Shown here: piece by piece, positions 10,001-22,414 of the stretch
Layout of the letters: each line of letters starts with the position of its first letter
How positions within the stretch are numbered: position 1 is the first letter of the stretch
Origin: Gossypium raimondii
Lineage: Eukaryota; Streptophyta; Magnoliopsida; Malvales; Malvaceae
Length of the DNA stretch: 64,000 bases
Assembly: GCF_025698545.1 (NCBI RefSeq)
Contig: NC_068566.1
Coordinates: forward strand, 45,673,192-45,737,191
Direction of reading: 5' to 3'
Position numbers and translations under genes: made by a program
The notes under the pieces: model-generated
Told to the model about the DNA's origin: nothing
The model's input: only the letters and a program-made list of their open reading frames with translations
The model's database searches: none

Positions 10001-12075
10001 GAAAGTTCTAAATGCGTAATTTCAGTTTCAATCGATTAATCAAATTAATCAAAATTAGTAATAAAATAAATATAAAACATATCAAAAAATAGATTGATAA
10101 TGTTCATGTGACTAAATTAGTAACAATCTAATACATATAATATATAAAATTATTTATTAAGTTCGATTAATGAATCAATTTCGAACCGAATTAACCGTTA
10201 ACCGAAATTTTAAAAATCTTTAACCAATACCAGATTATTTATTAAGTTCTCATATTTTTTATGTCTCTTTTAGAAATTAAGATTAATACTTAATCTTTAA
10301 CAAACTATAAAATGATGGTATAATTACTTTCAAGTCTTGGTTTCATTGCATCAAGTCTTTTTCCATTAATTTCATCATTTCCTTCCTTCACACATTTGGC
10401 ATGCCCATTCTCTTTTTCTTGCAACTTAATTCATAATTTATTTACTATTGGTGTTTCAATTCAATTTTAGATGTCTTCCCCGATGTATTATTTAATCGAT
10501 AAATAATCCACATTTAATCGACACTTGTACTCGAAATTTTATTTATTCGATCACCAATATGATATGAATTTTGACATCAAAAGTTTTGAAATGTTACATT
10601 CATTGATGGGTTTGAAGCATTCCATGATATCAACACAACCTAAAGATACAACTCAATATATTGTCAATCTATCAAATATGACAAGTTGCTATTTTGTTGC
10701 GGTATTGGAAGAAATGAGCACTTCCCTTAATATATTGCAGCGACTTTAAATATCTGAACATTTAAGATATTTACATAAATTTTAAGATAAATTTATTCTT
10801 TTACCTTTATTAAATCTCATAAGTGTTTGAAGTCTATCTTTAATTACACTTTATTATAATTTAAACTATTTAATTTAATCTATAAGAAATATCTTATTTT
10901 TAAATTATTTTATTATTTTATGTACATTAGTTTTGTAGATTTACAATATATCCATCTTTTAAACCTGGACATTCATATTTCTTTAACAATTGTTTTGAAA
11001 GGTAAATTCATTGATTTATTCAATGAATGGAACCATACAATTTAAGGGAGAAAAAATAACAAACATTCGTCGTAGATGGTGAATGACAAATGCTTTAGCC
11101 TTAGCATCAATAGAATATCAAGACATGTTGACAATTGGCTTTGTTATAACTCAAGCACAACATATCTAGAGTGATTACAAGCACTTAATACGATAAGGAA
11201 ATTAACTCCAGATGCTCTAAAGCAGGGAGCAAAAATCGACAAAAGAATCAAGCATTCACCAAACTAGAGAGGATGACAAAAAAACTATCCCTAAAATCAC
11301 TTGTAAAACTAAGATTACATGCATAAGCAAGACTAAAAACGTGCTACTAGAGCAGACAAAAACTTCTAAAGCTGAAAGCTTATTAAATAATGGAAAAACA
11401 AACAAAAAAAATATAAAACTTAAGACAACACGAGTCCAAATCGACTCGTGAAATCATTTAGTGAAGATAATAAAGATACCCACAAAATAGATCTACAAAT
11501 TGAAAAGAGAGAAGACATGTGGAGTGAATGAGAAGAAGAAAAAAAGAAAGGGTTTGGTCTTTGATTTGCATCTTCAATAATTGCAATTACAAAAACTTAT
11601 ATTTCTTTTAACATATTAAAAAAATAATAAAAATATAAATGTGGATATTCACATCCAACTTGCATGATATCGAAGACTAGTTAGTGAAGCATACAATTTT
11701 TATGATTCTCTCGGACTCCTTTCCTACTATCATTTTTTTCATTACGAAGCACTTGTGCAAACTAAAAACTTATTTCTATCTCGTGAGAGTTCAAAAGTAT
11801 TCAAATCTTATTGTAAGTATACCATAAACACCTACATATTAGTAAGATTTAATTGTATTGAACATCTCTAAATTATGACTCTTTTTAAATTGGTTCTCAA
11901 ATTTTAAAGCATTTTAATTACATCTATAAACCATCGATGTTATGTCAATTATTAAAACTATTAATTTAATTATTAAATGATATAATTTAAAACTAAAATT
12001 TTATAAAAATAAAAAGTAATAAAGAGTGAAAGATAAAGTTGTTGTGAATTAATATTTTTAGTTAGTAAATTTTCT
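10001..12075. other. AT-rich spacer between C and D
   Basis: No recognised gene. A 74-codon open frame at 10525-10749 shows no family resemblance. The A-rich part at 11000-11600 looks like decayed transposon DNA but no domain or terminus could be named. Confidence 0.4.
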
Positions 12076-12114
12076 TTTCATTTTTATCATTCTCTGTCTC
12101 GCGCCAAAAGCAGT

Positions 12115-13367
12115 ATGTCGCACAAAGGCAAGGCCATCGACGCCCCTGCCACCGAAGATCTTGACTACCTGCAACCAGGTTCCGTGGTTGAGGTCAGCCA
12201 CGAAAACAATGATTGCCTGCGTGTGTGGTACACCGCCACAATCATCGAGCGGCGCCCTACTTCAACAAACGACGAGAGGTACGTGGTCCAGTTCACCGAC
12301 ATTTACCAAGACAAAAATAGCGGGACAAAACTCTTATTGGAGTACAATAGCGTCGATATACGCCCTTTGCCCCCTCCACTGCCACCAAGAGAATTCAAGG
12401 CCGGTGACATGGTGGAGGCTTATTACCAGAACGGCTGGTACGAAGGGGAGATTACTTTAATGTTGGATAATTACAACTGTATGTTTCAGATTTCATCAAG
12501 GTTCTTATTGTTTGGAGTGAATCAACTGAGGCATCATAGAACCTGGTTTAATGGGGATTGGATACCGCCATTAAATTTATATGTGACAAAATCTATTTGG
12601 GTATTTCTTGTCTCTTGATTCTTTTCATCTTGTATCTTGAGTATATGCTATTCTTGTTTCTTTGGGGTTTCTCCTTTAATTAATATTCTTGGTTCTTGGA
12701 ACAGGACGAAGATTTGACAGATAGAATGATGGAGATAGATTCTAACCAACTGGAGTGGGAGACTGACAGTGGCAGTGCAGAAACAAGCACAGCTGGGACT
12801 GGTAACATATTGGAGGAGTCTGATCAGAAAACTAAAGAAGAAGAGTTTAGTGAGGGAGAACGTGTTGAGGTGGCCAATATTGATGAAGATGGTTTTAACC
12901 AAGCTTGGTTGGCTGCAACCATTGTTAAACCAGTGGAGAATAATAGGTACATCATTCGGTATGAGACCTTGAGAACCGGAAATGATACAGGTTTCTTAGT
13001 GAAAGAGATGGATAGCTTGCACATTAGGCCTCCTCCACCGGATATTCCAGTGCCTCACCAGTTTAAAATGTTTGATAACGTTGATGCTTTGTACAAAGGT
13101 GGGTGGTGGAAAGGTATAATTACACGGGTCCTTCCTCGTGGTTCTAGATATAAGGTCCATTTTGATAACAACGGAAAAGTAATGGAATTTAAACACTCTG
13201 ATTTAAGACTACACCTAGACTGGATTGATCGAAAATGGACTAAACCTTCCCCAGGTGTGCATCTCTAAACCCTTCTGTATATCAGTAGATATGTGTTCTT
13301 GAGTGATGAGCTTGTACAAGTTTTTTAACTGATGTCTGGTTTATCATTTTTTGGCGCAGAGGTATGA
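12115..13367 (+). CDS. Agenet-domain protein, copy D (promoter and donor altered)
   Basis: Proposed exons 12115-12582, 12705-13254 and 13360-13367 (342 codons with stop). Exon 1 carries Agenet 1 (LQPGSVVEVSHENNDCLRVW) and 2 (FKAGDMVEAYYQNGWYEGEI, with E before FK). Exon 2 carries a long acidic linker (STAGTGNILEESDQKTKEEE), Agenet 3 (RVEVANIDEDGFNQAWLAAT) and 4 (NVDALYKGGWWKGIITRVL). The end of exon 1 differs from the paralogues: the DESELAVE codons and the GTATAA donor are replaced by AAATTTATATGTGACA. The GTGACA at 12583 would keep phase 0 and rescue splicing; otherwise reading continues to a stop at 12618 and yields a one-pair protein. The shared MYB/TATA block is absent upstream; homology starts only at about 12076. 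It may be a weakly expressed gene or a recent pseudogene. Confidence 0.6.
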
Positions 13368-13847
13368 AGCATGTGCATGATCATAAAAGTAGTCAAGCTT
13401 GGAGGGTTTCTTTTTCTGCTATTTTGGCTACATTACTTTGTTGTTACCTGTTCAAATTTGATTTTGACGTTGATTTCCTATTTTAGTGTTTTAGTTTTTC
13501 TTGTCAGTAAAAGATGAAGCAATCGAGTTAATGTTTTTTCTCTTAATGCTTAGTTTCATCTTGGAAGAAAATTGATGTAAATCTTAAATCATATGTCATA
13601 TTCTTTCTCACAATAACCCAACTTGAAGATCACTTAACTCTTATTTCTAGGCTTCCAAAAGTATTATTTGAAGATGCTTGGCATTACATGATAGAAAGTA
13701 ATGGTGTTGGTCTAAATTTGATTTAATTATTGTAGGTTAGTCATTGATTTTTTTCGTGAAAGAAGATAGGATTATCATTAGATAAAATAATGTCATATTG
13801 GAAGAACGATATATCCTATAAGAACAACACACGTATGATAAAGTCAT
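13363..13847 (+). repeat. Duplicated 3' flank, copy D instance
   Basis: Partner of 9303-9794. The match ends at AAAGTCAT (13847), after which D continues into its own flank (TTGGCGAGCTC) while C restarts the UTR. Confidence 0.8.
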
Positions 13848-14506
13848 TTGGCGAGCTCTTAATAAGCAGCTTTCGTAATGGTTCAACCATGGTACTTTAG
13901 TGGAATGACTACATAACTAAATAATATTGTAATTAATATGCGAAAAGTTAGAACCTAATTACAAATTATTTGAGTCTAATTATATATGTCTAACTGGTTC
14001 CTCCGCTGGCTCGATACAAACTCTAAACGGTTTGCAAACTGAACCAAAGCGAATGAATTAAAAGCAATGAGTTAGAGAAATAGATCGCAGTGAATGCATT
14101 TTCTCACAATATACAAGAGATGACTTAAAAAATAAATGAATCTCATTGAATTATTATTTAATTATTATAATTAAATAATTAAAGTTTGGGGTGAAATTAA
14201 ATTAATTAGTCATCGGGCTCCCACTAAACGAGCTAATTAAATTAATTTTTTATAGATTCCCGTACACTGAAGCTTCATAACTTTAACCTGATTAGAATTA
14301 AATTAGTTAAATTTATTTTAAATGAATAAATAATAATATGGGACAGAAAAATAGTGAAGTTGTATAAGCAATTAACAATATTAATAATTATATTATTAGT
14401 AATTTTATTATATTTGAACCAATTTTAAATTATCTTAATTCATAAAGAATTTATTCCGAATATAAAATTGAAAACAAAATAAAAGAATTAAATGATTATT
14501 CATGCA
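13848..14506. other. AT-rich spacer between D and E
   Basis: No gene seen. Low-complexity A/T DNA. Confidence 0.4.
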
Positions 14507-14556
14507 CCGTTAGTCAATCCAACAGTTGGTTCAAAGAATATATATATATATATATA
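14507..14556 (+). promoter_or_regulatory. Core promoter of Agenet copy E
   Basis: CCGTTA at 14507, CCAACAGTTGGTTCAAAGA, then a (TA)n box at 14539-14556. Same arrangement as A, B and C; CCGTTA and CAGTTG fit the MYB core CNGTTR. Confidence 0.6.
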
Positions 14557-14619
14557 AGCATTGATTGGCAGTTTCATTCATCATTCTCTATTTCTCAGTC
14601 ACCCGCCAAAAGAAGGAAT

Positions 14620-15841
14620 ATGTCAGAAAATGGCAAGGCCATCGACGCCCCTGCCACAGAAGATCCACCGTACCTGCAACCAGGTTCCATAGTTGAGGTC
14701 AACCCCCAAGACGATGATTGCCCGCGTGCGTGGTACACCGCTATAATCATCGAGCGGCGCGCTACTTCAACAAACCACAAGAGGTACGTGGTCCACTGCA
14801 CCGATCTTTTCCAAGAAAGAAATAGGGAGACAAAACCCTTCATGGAGTACAACAGCGTCGATATACGCCCTCTGCCCCCTCCACTGCCACCAAGAAAGTT
14901 CAAGGTGGGTGACATAGTGGAGGCTTATTGCGGTGACGGCTGGTACGAAGGCAAGATTGCTATAGTGTTGCATGATGACACCTATATTTTTCAGATGTCA
15001 CCAATGTGCTTACTGGTTGGAGTGAATCAATTGAGGCTTCATAGAACCTGGTTTAATGGGAATTGGATACAGCCATTGGATGAATCTGAGCTAGCTGTGG
15101 AGGTATAAACTCTATTTGGGTTTTTCTTGTTTCTTGAGTCTTTTCATCTTGAATCTTGAGTATATGCAATTCTTTCTCGTTTCTTGGAATAGGCAGAAGA
15201 TTCAACGGAGAAAGTGACGGAGATGGATTCTAACAAAGGTGTGATACTGGAGTCTGAGGCTGACAATGCAGAAGCAAGCAAATCAGGGACTGGTAACATA
15301 TTGGAGGGGTCTGGTCAGATAACAATAGAAGAAGAAGTGTTTGGTGAGGGACAACTTGTTGAGGTGGCCAATGATGAAGATGATTTTAACCAAACTTGGT
15401 GGTCTGCAACTATTGTTAAACCAGTGGGGAATAATAGGTACCTCATTCGGTATGAGACCTTGGGAACCGAAGGTGATACAGGTTTCTTAGAGAAAGAGAT
15501 GAATAGCTTGCACATTAGGCCTCCTCCACCACATATTCCAGTGCCTCACCAGTTTAAAATGTTTGATAACGTTAATGCTTTGTACAAAGGTGGGTGGTGT
15601 ATGGGTGTGATTATACAGGTCCTTTCTGGTGGTTCTAAATATGAGGTCTACTTGGACAACCAAGAGAAAATGGAATTTAAACACTCTGATTTGAGGCTAC
15701 ACCAAGACTGGATTAATGGAAAATGGACTAAACCTTCCCCAGGTGTGTGCATCTCTAAACCCTTCTGTATATCAGTGTGATGTGCCTGTACAAATTTTTT
15801 AGCTAATGTCTGGTTCATCATTTTTTGGTGCAGAGGTATGA
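14620..15841 (+). CDS. Agenet-domain protein, copy E (most complete)
   Basis: Exons 14620-15102, 15193-15742 and 15834-15841 (347 codons with stop); junctions are phase 0 and phase 1, and all introns obey GT-AG. Residues about 24-90 are Agenet 1 (LQPGSIVEVNPQDDDCPRAW), 95-155 Agenet 2 (FKVGDIVEAYCGDGWYEGKI), 162-205 an acidic S/T/E-rich linker, 208-275 Agenet 3 (QLVEVANDEDDFNQTWWSAT) and 280-340 Agenet 4 (NVNALYKGGWCMGVIIQVL). The C terminus after splicing is KPSPEV; read-through of the last donor would give a longer tail ending at 15780. Paired Agenet modules each resemble a Tudor barrel; plant relatives include DUF724 and FMRP-like proteins. It has a promoter block, canonical donors and no lesion, so it is the best candidate for an active member. 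Substrate and pathway are unknown. Confidence 0.8.
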
Positions 15842-16652
15842 AGCATGTGCATGATCATAAAAGTAGTCCAGCTTGGAGGGCTTCTTTTGGGCTACTTCAT
15901 ATTACATCTTTCTCTGTTTTAACTGTGCAAAAGTTCACCATTTTAATTGTTCTTGTTCTGCTTTTGACCTACTTCATATTACATCATCGTTGCCTGCTTA
16001 AAATAGGTTCATAATTGTTCAAACTCAATTCAACTTAAAATATGAGTTTAAAATTCAATTTTAAAATATTATTATAAAATAATACATGTCTATAATTAAA
16101 ATTAAAAACAATAATGCTTTATTCATTTAAACATTTTATCATGATTACTGTTTTGTCTGCTATGGGGTTTCATCCTGTGTTCATTTCTTGGATTACGGCA
16201 TGTATCACCACTCCTAGATTTTCTTTTATAGTAAATGGAGGACTAGTGGGGTGTCCATAAAGGAGATCCGCTTTCATCATATCTCTCTGTGACTGCAATG
16301 AACGTTTTGTCGAAGTAGTTAGTAGCTGCTGTCAAATATGGAAACATACAAAGGCATTATTCGGTTGGTAAAGTATGGAATCAATTAAAACATGGAAATA
16401 GTTAATTTATGTCTATTTTAAGTTTCCCAATATTATTAATTTTAAATTTTAATATGTTTTTTTATTGAAATTTTATACTAGCATTATATATATTATTATA
16501 GATTTAATTTTTTTTATGCATTATAAATTACATAATATATTACAAATATAGAAAATGAGTTCAAACCTTGAATATTTAAGCTCGATTCATATTTTAAATA
16601 AGCTTATTATCTTGACTAATCCCATTTTTGGAGCTTAATATTTTGGTCCAAA
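15842..16652. other. 3' flank of copy E and spacer
   Basis: The first 100 bases repeat the array's 3' UTR block; the rest is AT-rich with no gene seen. Confidence 0.45.
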
Positions 16653-17045
16653 TTAAGGATGGTAAAATAATTCAAATCCCACAGGTTTCAATCCAACCCA
16701 ATTTGTTAGAGTCAATCTTTTTGGAAAATCAGGTTTAGGCTAAGCAAGTCGAATTTGAAGTAAATCCACCCTAACTCGAGATATTTACAAAAATACCCTT
16801 AATATATAAATATGTTAAGTTATTTATTTCAATAAATAAATATATATTAAAATAAACTTATTTGCTTCAAAATGAAACAATCAAATTAAATTTGAGTCAG
16901 AGTTAAGCCGAGTTTGCTATTAAATTTCGAATTCAAGATTTGGGCTGATTTTTTTTCTTAAGATTCAAGGTCGAGGCAAATTAATCAAGTTTCAGGCCAA
17001 GGTCGAGGCAAGCAAAAACCTATCTCGTCTTGTTGCCATCCTTAA
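16653..17045. mobile_element. MITE-like element with TTAAGGATGG ends
   Basis: The left end TTAAGGATGGTAA and the right end TTGCCATCCTTAA are inverted copies, about 390 bases apart, with no coding capacity. Plant MITEs ending in a GGATGGCAA motif are common. No clear target duplication was found by eye. Confidence 0.5.
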
Positions 17046-18029
17046 CCTAAATCCTTCCTAATTTCGAACCAGCCTTCAGACCTAATAAATAAGTCAACCT
17101 TTGAAGAAGTCTAATTCATATAAGAAATTAGTAGATTGCATAGAAATGGGGATATAACAAAAGATAGAGATATAAGGAAAAATTGTATGATGAAGGGATT
17201 GGCAATTCAGGTTTTCCACCCAATTAAATTTTAAAAGTTGAATTCAAACATCACATTAATTAAAAAATTAACAAAAAAATTAACATTTAGAGCCCAAATT
17301 TATAGTTATGCCTATATATATATATATGTTTCATAATTTTAATAGAAAAAACACGTGAGAGATGAAAGAGAAGATCAACACCTATATACTTCTTGAATAA
17401 TACCTTGACACCTACATGCCAGCCCAATAGAGACATTTCAAGACAATATGTACTGTTTATCTTTGACTTCTTCATACATACCGTATTACCGTAACCTGAC
17501 TGGTATCTTCAGTTTTTCTAGGTCAGCTTAGCACATCTATTCCACCCACCGCCGACATCCCTACCCCCCAATATCTTCACGTACATATACCTCCTTACCC
17601 CACATAATCCAAGTGGGGGCACACCTTCACCACCCCCTCTTGCTTCATAATTATAAATCCCATAGCCATAATATGACTTTTGCTATTTGAAAAGGACAAT
17701 GATGAGCTCACTAAAATGGCTTTTCACAACTAGAGTTCATAGCTACCCTTTTGAGTTTTGTTAGCGACTAAAGCTTTGCATTAGTTTAATCACCCTTTAA
17801 TTAAAAGGAATATAAGAAAAAGGATGAAATGACAAAACTATGATTTAACCCCATATCATATTTTTCATAATTTAACTTCTTGTAAAGCAGCTACTATTCT
17901 TTTTAACTTGGGAACTCACATGCACTAAAACATTAAAGGATGGATACATTAGGGTAGGTGAGAGTCATCATCGTTAACATCTAAACATAAACTACATAAC
18001 ATTCCTTAGCCAAATGGTAAAACCATTAT
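17046..18029. other. Spacer and 3' region of the IQD gene
   Basis: No gene seen. The part next to 18030 is expected to hold the 3' UTR of the minus-strand IQD gene. The C-rich stretch at 17540-17640 is not explained. Confidence 0.4.
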
Positions 18030-21000
18030 TTAGTATCTATACCCAAGGGGCATTCCTAGCCTGTCCAACCTACCCGAACCGGGGTAAGCTTTGCTGGCGA
18101 AGTTTGCATGCATGGCAGACCTTTGTGTAGTTGATTTCAATTCACCAAAACCATGAATGGAGTACCTCTTTGTTGAACTAGATCTTTCATAATGAGGCCT
18201 TTGTTTTGGAGCACTGAAAGACCTTACCTTAGCTTTTGACGATTTAGTGTAAGACATGTAATTTGGATGGTCTGAATAACCACTTAGGTAGCTTCTAGTG
18301 CCATCACTCTTAGCAGGAGTGAAGGGGCTTCTCTTGGAACTAGCTCCTTTTGATGATGCAGAATAGAATTGTGGACTATTATCATCAACAGCACCGCAGA
18401 AAGGGCTTTCCTGTATTGCTTCAGAGTGAGACAGCATCAATGGAGTTAAAGACTGAACTTCACCAGATGAAGGACTAGGAGCTGTTTGGTGTGAGTCTCT
18501 CGAATTAGTGAAACTACAGCTATATAAATCAGAATTCAGAGAAAGATGTGTTGAATGAAAGAGGTTTCTCCGTTTAGAGATGAAATTTGGTTTCCCAGTG
18601 TCAACTTCAAGGATTTTGTCATTCTTTTCATCATCATTAGGACCAATTCTTGTTGAATGCACCCATGTTTGCTCATCAACACGGCGATACCAACCTGAGT
18701 GTAATTTCTCTTGATTATCAACAGTCCTTCCACTTGACTTTGATCCATTTCTCTGATATTGTTGAATCAAGTTAATTAAACACGAATATACAATGGCAAA
18801 CGATACACATAAAGATCAAACATGTGAAGAACATACCTTCAACATTAATGATTGTTCATATTTTGTACCCTTGGATCGAATAACATGTTCAAATTTTTCA
18901 GGGGTTGCTGGATCCTATACAAAAAAAGAGATTTCATGGTCACCGACAATTGCAAAATAGACAAGTTTACATCAATTTAATATACAAAGAAAAGTATGTC
19001 CATGCAATAAATCCAATCATGTCAATCAACATAGAAATGAAAGCAATGGCTGATAATTATTCTCAAAAAATTTCCTTTCAGCAACAAGCTTCAAGATCAT
19101 ACCACTCAAAAGATAAACATAAAAAAATGGCAGCTTACGATTAGTGGCAAGCAATATATACATCAAAGAAAATGACAGGTTTCCATGTTAAAGATTTAAG
19201 TGCAGGAAGTGTCATTTCGTCAAAATAACTCAATTGGTCCCATAATTTTCGCAATAAAGTAGCTACCAGTCATTTTAGTGTCCACCATGACCATGTTTTC
19301 TTCAAAGAAAATTAAATTTAAGCATATATTTATTGATATATTGCTGCATCACATTTGTCATAATTCCTACAAAGTTGACTTTTATCCAGCATCAACCGAC
19401 TTCATTAAAAGCCTTAAATTCTTTCTTGAGCTTTGAAAGTTGTCTACAGGTATAAAGTAAAGGAGCCCATGGTACATGAAGCAGGTGTATTTTGGCAAAA
19501 AGAATACCCCGTGAGAAATTTCAAGGAAAAACACAGGAAGGAAGAACAGATTCTGGCTTTTACCGGATGATGGAAGTGAGACGATTTGCAGCTTGATTGG
19601 GAAGACTCGGAAATTTGGGCCCGGCCAGCACGAGCACGTGCTTGTGCTCTCAATAATGCTTGCATCCTTCTTAACCATTCTGCAGTTCTCTTCCTTTCTA
19701 TATGACCTCTAACCAATGCTTGGAGTCTCACTAATCCTTTTAGTGCTCGCAATGCTCTTCTTGCCTTCAAAGGTTACATTAATGAAAAAATGTATAATCA
19801 GGCAAACAACAGAAACATACAAAGGGCATCACTCAAGCAAAATCTTCCATTTTTCTATCAAGTAAAGAGCTTTATGTAATTATGCTAATGACTATGGATG
19901 CAAGCAACAGAGACAAATAAAAGCACCTGAAAAGGGAAGGAACCAGGTGCCCATGAATAAAGGGCGTTCACAAAGGCCTAGTATGTAGCAACCCAAGGTT
20001 CAAAAAACAATGTAGAAGGACCACAATGGATCATTTATTAAACTAATTAATTAAAACGAAATTTTAAAAATCTGGCGCCATGGTAAATGTAGAAACCAAG
20101 TACTAGCAACAAGAAAATTTTAAATGGTCACTGGCGCCATGAAGATAATAGGTAAGTCGTAGTAGTATACAAGTGGTACTAAAATTTCCCAAAATATTCA
20201 AAATTCTGATGTAATATGAAATGGGAAAAGGACTTCACACTAGCCGCCCTACCACCCCAGACCCCTAGTACAAGCCTTCCCAATAATGCTCTGACCATGG
20301 CTAAAGGGTTCTGCATTCCACTTCTGGTACCCCAACTAATACCACCAAGCTTTCTATATCATCTCCATAAAGAGTCATACAAAGTCATTTTGGTTACTTT
20401 AGAAAAATCATACAAAATCATTAGGGTTACTTTAGATAAACATAAACATTTGTTGGATCAAATGGTACGAAATTCGACCCGTTAAGTGACACCTCCTGGT
20501 TTTGAGATTAGATCGAAACTCAATGTGACTACTAGATAACAAATGAATTCAAACAAATATATATTGGATACAAAGATAAATGGAGTTTTTCAACCCACAA
20601 GGTTGAAAAACTATACCAAATCATAACCCTTTTATCTATGTTAAAAGCTCTGCCACATATATCTTCAGTATTACCCACAAAAAACTTTTTCACTGGTTTT
20701 GGACCCACCCCTTTCAGAAATCAAAATTTGCAATTACCCAGAAAAGTTCAACCCAATATATGCAAAAAACCACCCTCAAAAAAAGGATAGGCAAAGAACC
20801 AAGTCGTCCAAATTCTCAAAAAAAAAAAAAGTTTAATTGCATTCAAAGTCTTGTGATCAGAAAATGCTGACAAATGGGTTGATCCTTTATTCAGTAAGAT
20901 AATAAATTATTGCATAATTATTGACCCTGGCAACAGAGTAGTTGGGGGGGAGTAACCCCTTCAAAGCTTTTCAATAATTAGACACCAATAAACTAACTAA

Positions 21001-22168
21001 TCCACTTTATTTACCACCCAATCTCAAATAATTCTATTAAACTTGCTATACTTACAGTAGTACTATAAAATGAAAGACTACCTAAAAAAAACCCCAGAAA
21101 TAGTATCAAATTACTCAAATCACCAAACCTCAAAAACTATGCTCTCCGCCTCCCCCCCCCCCCCAAAAAAAAAACAATTAAATGCTTGAAAACGCCATGA
21201 CTATGAAATAGTAAGGTAAAAGCTTGCAGGTGATACTGACAGAGATCAAACAGGGTAGTTTTCTTTATGGAGAAGGGTGCGCATTGTGCAAAGTAAAGCA
21301 TGGCAATACATATACATATAAAGAGAAACAACTCAGATGTATGAAAATGGAAGCTTGGTGGGTAATTTCTTTTGCTATCTACTTGATGGGAAAGGAAGAT
21401 GAACTTGAAAACGACACGATTTGTGTAAAAACGTGAATCTTGCAGATAACTAAATTAAGTAATGGGAACAAAACACGTTTTCGTGCTTTGCTCTTTTTCT
21501 TTATGGCCATTTGAATAAAAAAATATGAAAATATGGAAAAAGAATTTTGGGTTTTTGCAATCACAGCAATGTTCAACGAATTCAACGCCTTGGAACCGTA
21601 AGTGGGGGTGATTAAGCTGAGGAAGAAGGACACGTGTCAAGCAATTAAAACGTTATCATTTGTTAATCCCGGAAAATTTTCATTAAAAAAAAAAACTAAC
21701 CAGGTATCCACGAAATGCAGATTGTATCTTAATGGCGGATGACTCATCGTGTGCTATATAGCTATTGTTGTTGCAAACGTAAACCGCTGCCGATTCACGC
21801 GCGCACCTACCACTGTTACTAGTGAGCCTAACCACCGCAGCGGCAGCTTGAGCAGCCGCAACGGCTGCTTCGGCAACGGCGGCAGTAGCGGCAGCAACAG
21901 CGATGGCGTGCTTGCTAGGATCCGTTACTTCATTGTCACCTTTCCTTTCAACGAAGGAAACAGAGTCTTTCTGTTGCTGCGAAGACGACGGCAACTTCGC
22001 ATTACTACTGTTCGTGGAGGAGTCTTTTTCACGGTACGATTTGACGAAACTCCAACGCCGTTTGTCTTTATGGGAAGTTGGTTTTGAAGAAGAAGGAGAA
22101 GGTTGGTTATGGGGGTCGGGTTTTTTGAAGCCGAGGATGCTGCGGAACCACTTGGAAGCTTTACCCAT
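18030..22168 (-). CDS. IQ67-domain (IQD) calmodulin-binding protein, IQD22-like
   Basis: Exons in reading order: 22168-21701, 19764-19564, 18914-18837, 18752-18030; all junctions phase 0 with GT-AG, 489 aa. IQD proteins are plant scaffolds that bind calmodulin and often microtubules or the plasma membrane. The start [19 protein letters not shown] is typical of the family. Residues about 90-125 form an Ala-rich helix ([20 protein letters not shown]). The IQ67 domain spans about 144-212 and is split by intron 1 exactly after FRGYL, the conserved position; it contains [31 protein letters not shown] and [12 protein letters not shown]. Exon 4 encodes a Ser-rich basic tail with [14 protein letters not shown] and ends LGMPLGYRY, both family-like. 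The Ala-rich stretch suggests the IQD22-24 group; the exact member is not certain. Intron 1 is about 1.9 kb. Confidence 0.9.
21152..21174 (+). repeat. Homopolymer C/A tract in IQD intron 1
   Basis: Thirteen C followed directly by ten A (on the + strand). A likely length-polymorphic and error-prone tract; no function implied. Confidence 0.85.
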
Positions 22169-22414
22169 TGCTTTGATTTTGTTCGTTGTGTACGGAAACG
22201 TTAGTTTGGTGATGGAGAAGAAGGTGAAAAAGGGTAAAAAGATAAGGGTTTGGGAGGTTTCTCGGGATTCATTTGCAGAGAAGAAGCGAAGAAGAAGTTT
22301 CGTAAGCTTACTGAGGAAAGGAGGGAGAGAGGAAGAGGGAAATTGGTTTGTATATATTATGATTATGATACGGTAAGGTGTATTTTGTTTACTTATTTTT
22401 TTTAGGACAAATTT

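Noticed and set aside
10525-10749. 74-codon open frame between Agenet C and D
   Set aside because: No family resemblance, no splice partner or promoter seen, AT-rich context.
20216-20485. 89-codon plus-strand frame inside IQD intron 1
   Set aside because: Lies in an intron of the opposite gene, with no known domain.
21749-22376. Plus-strand open frames opposite IQD exon 1
   Set aside because: They are antisense shadows of the IQD first exon and its 5' UTR; the minus strand has the family protein and splice sites.
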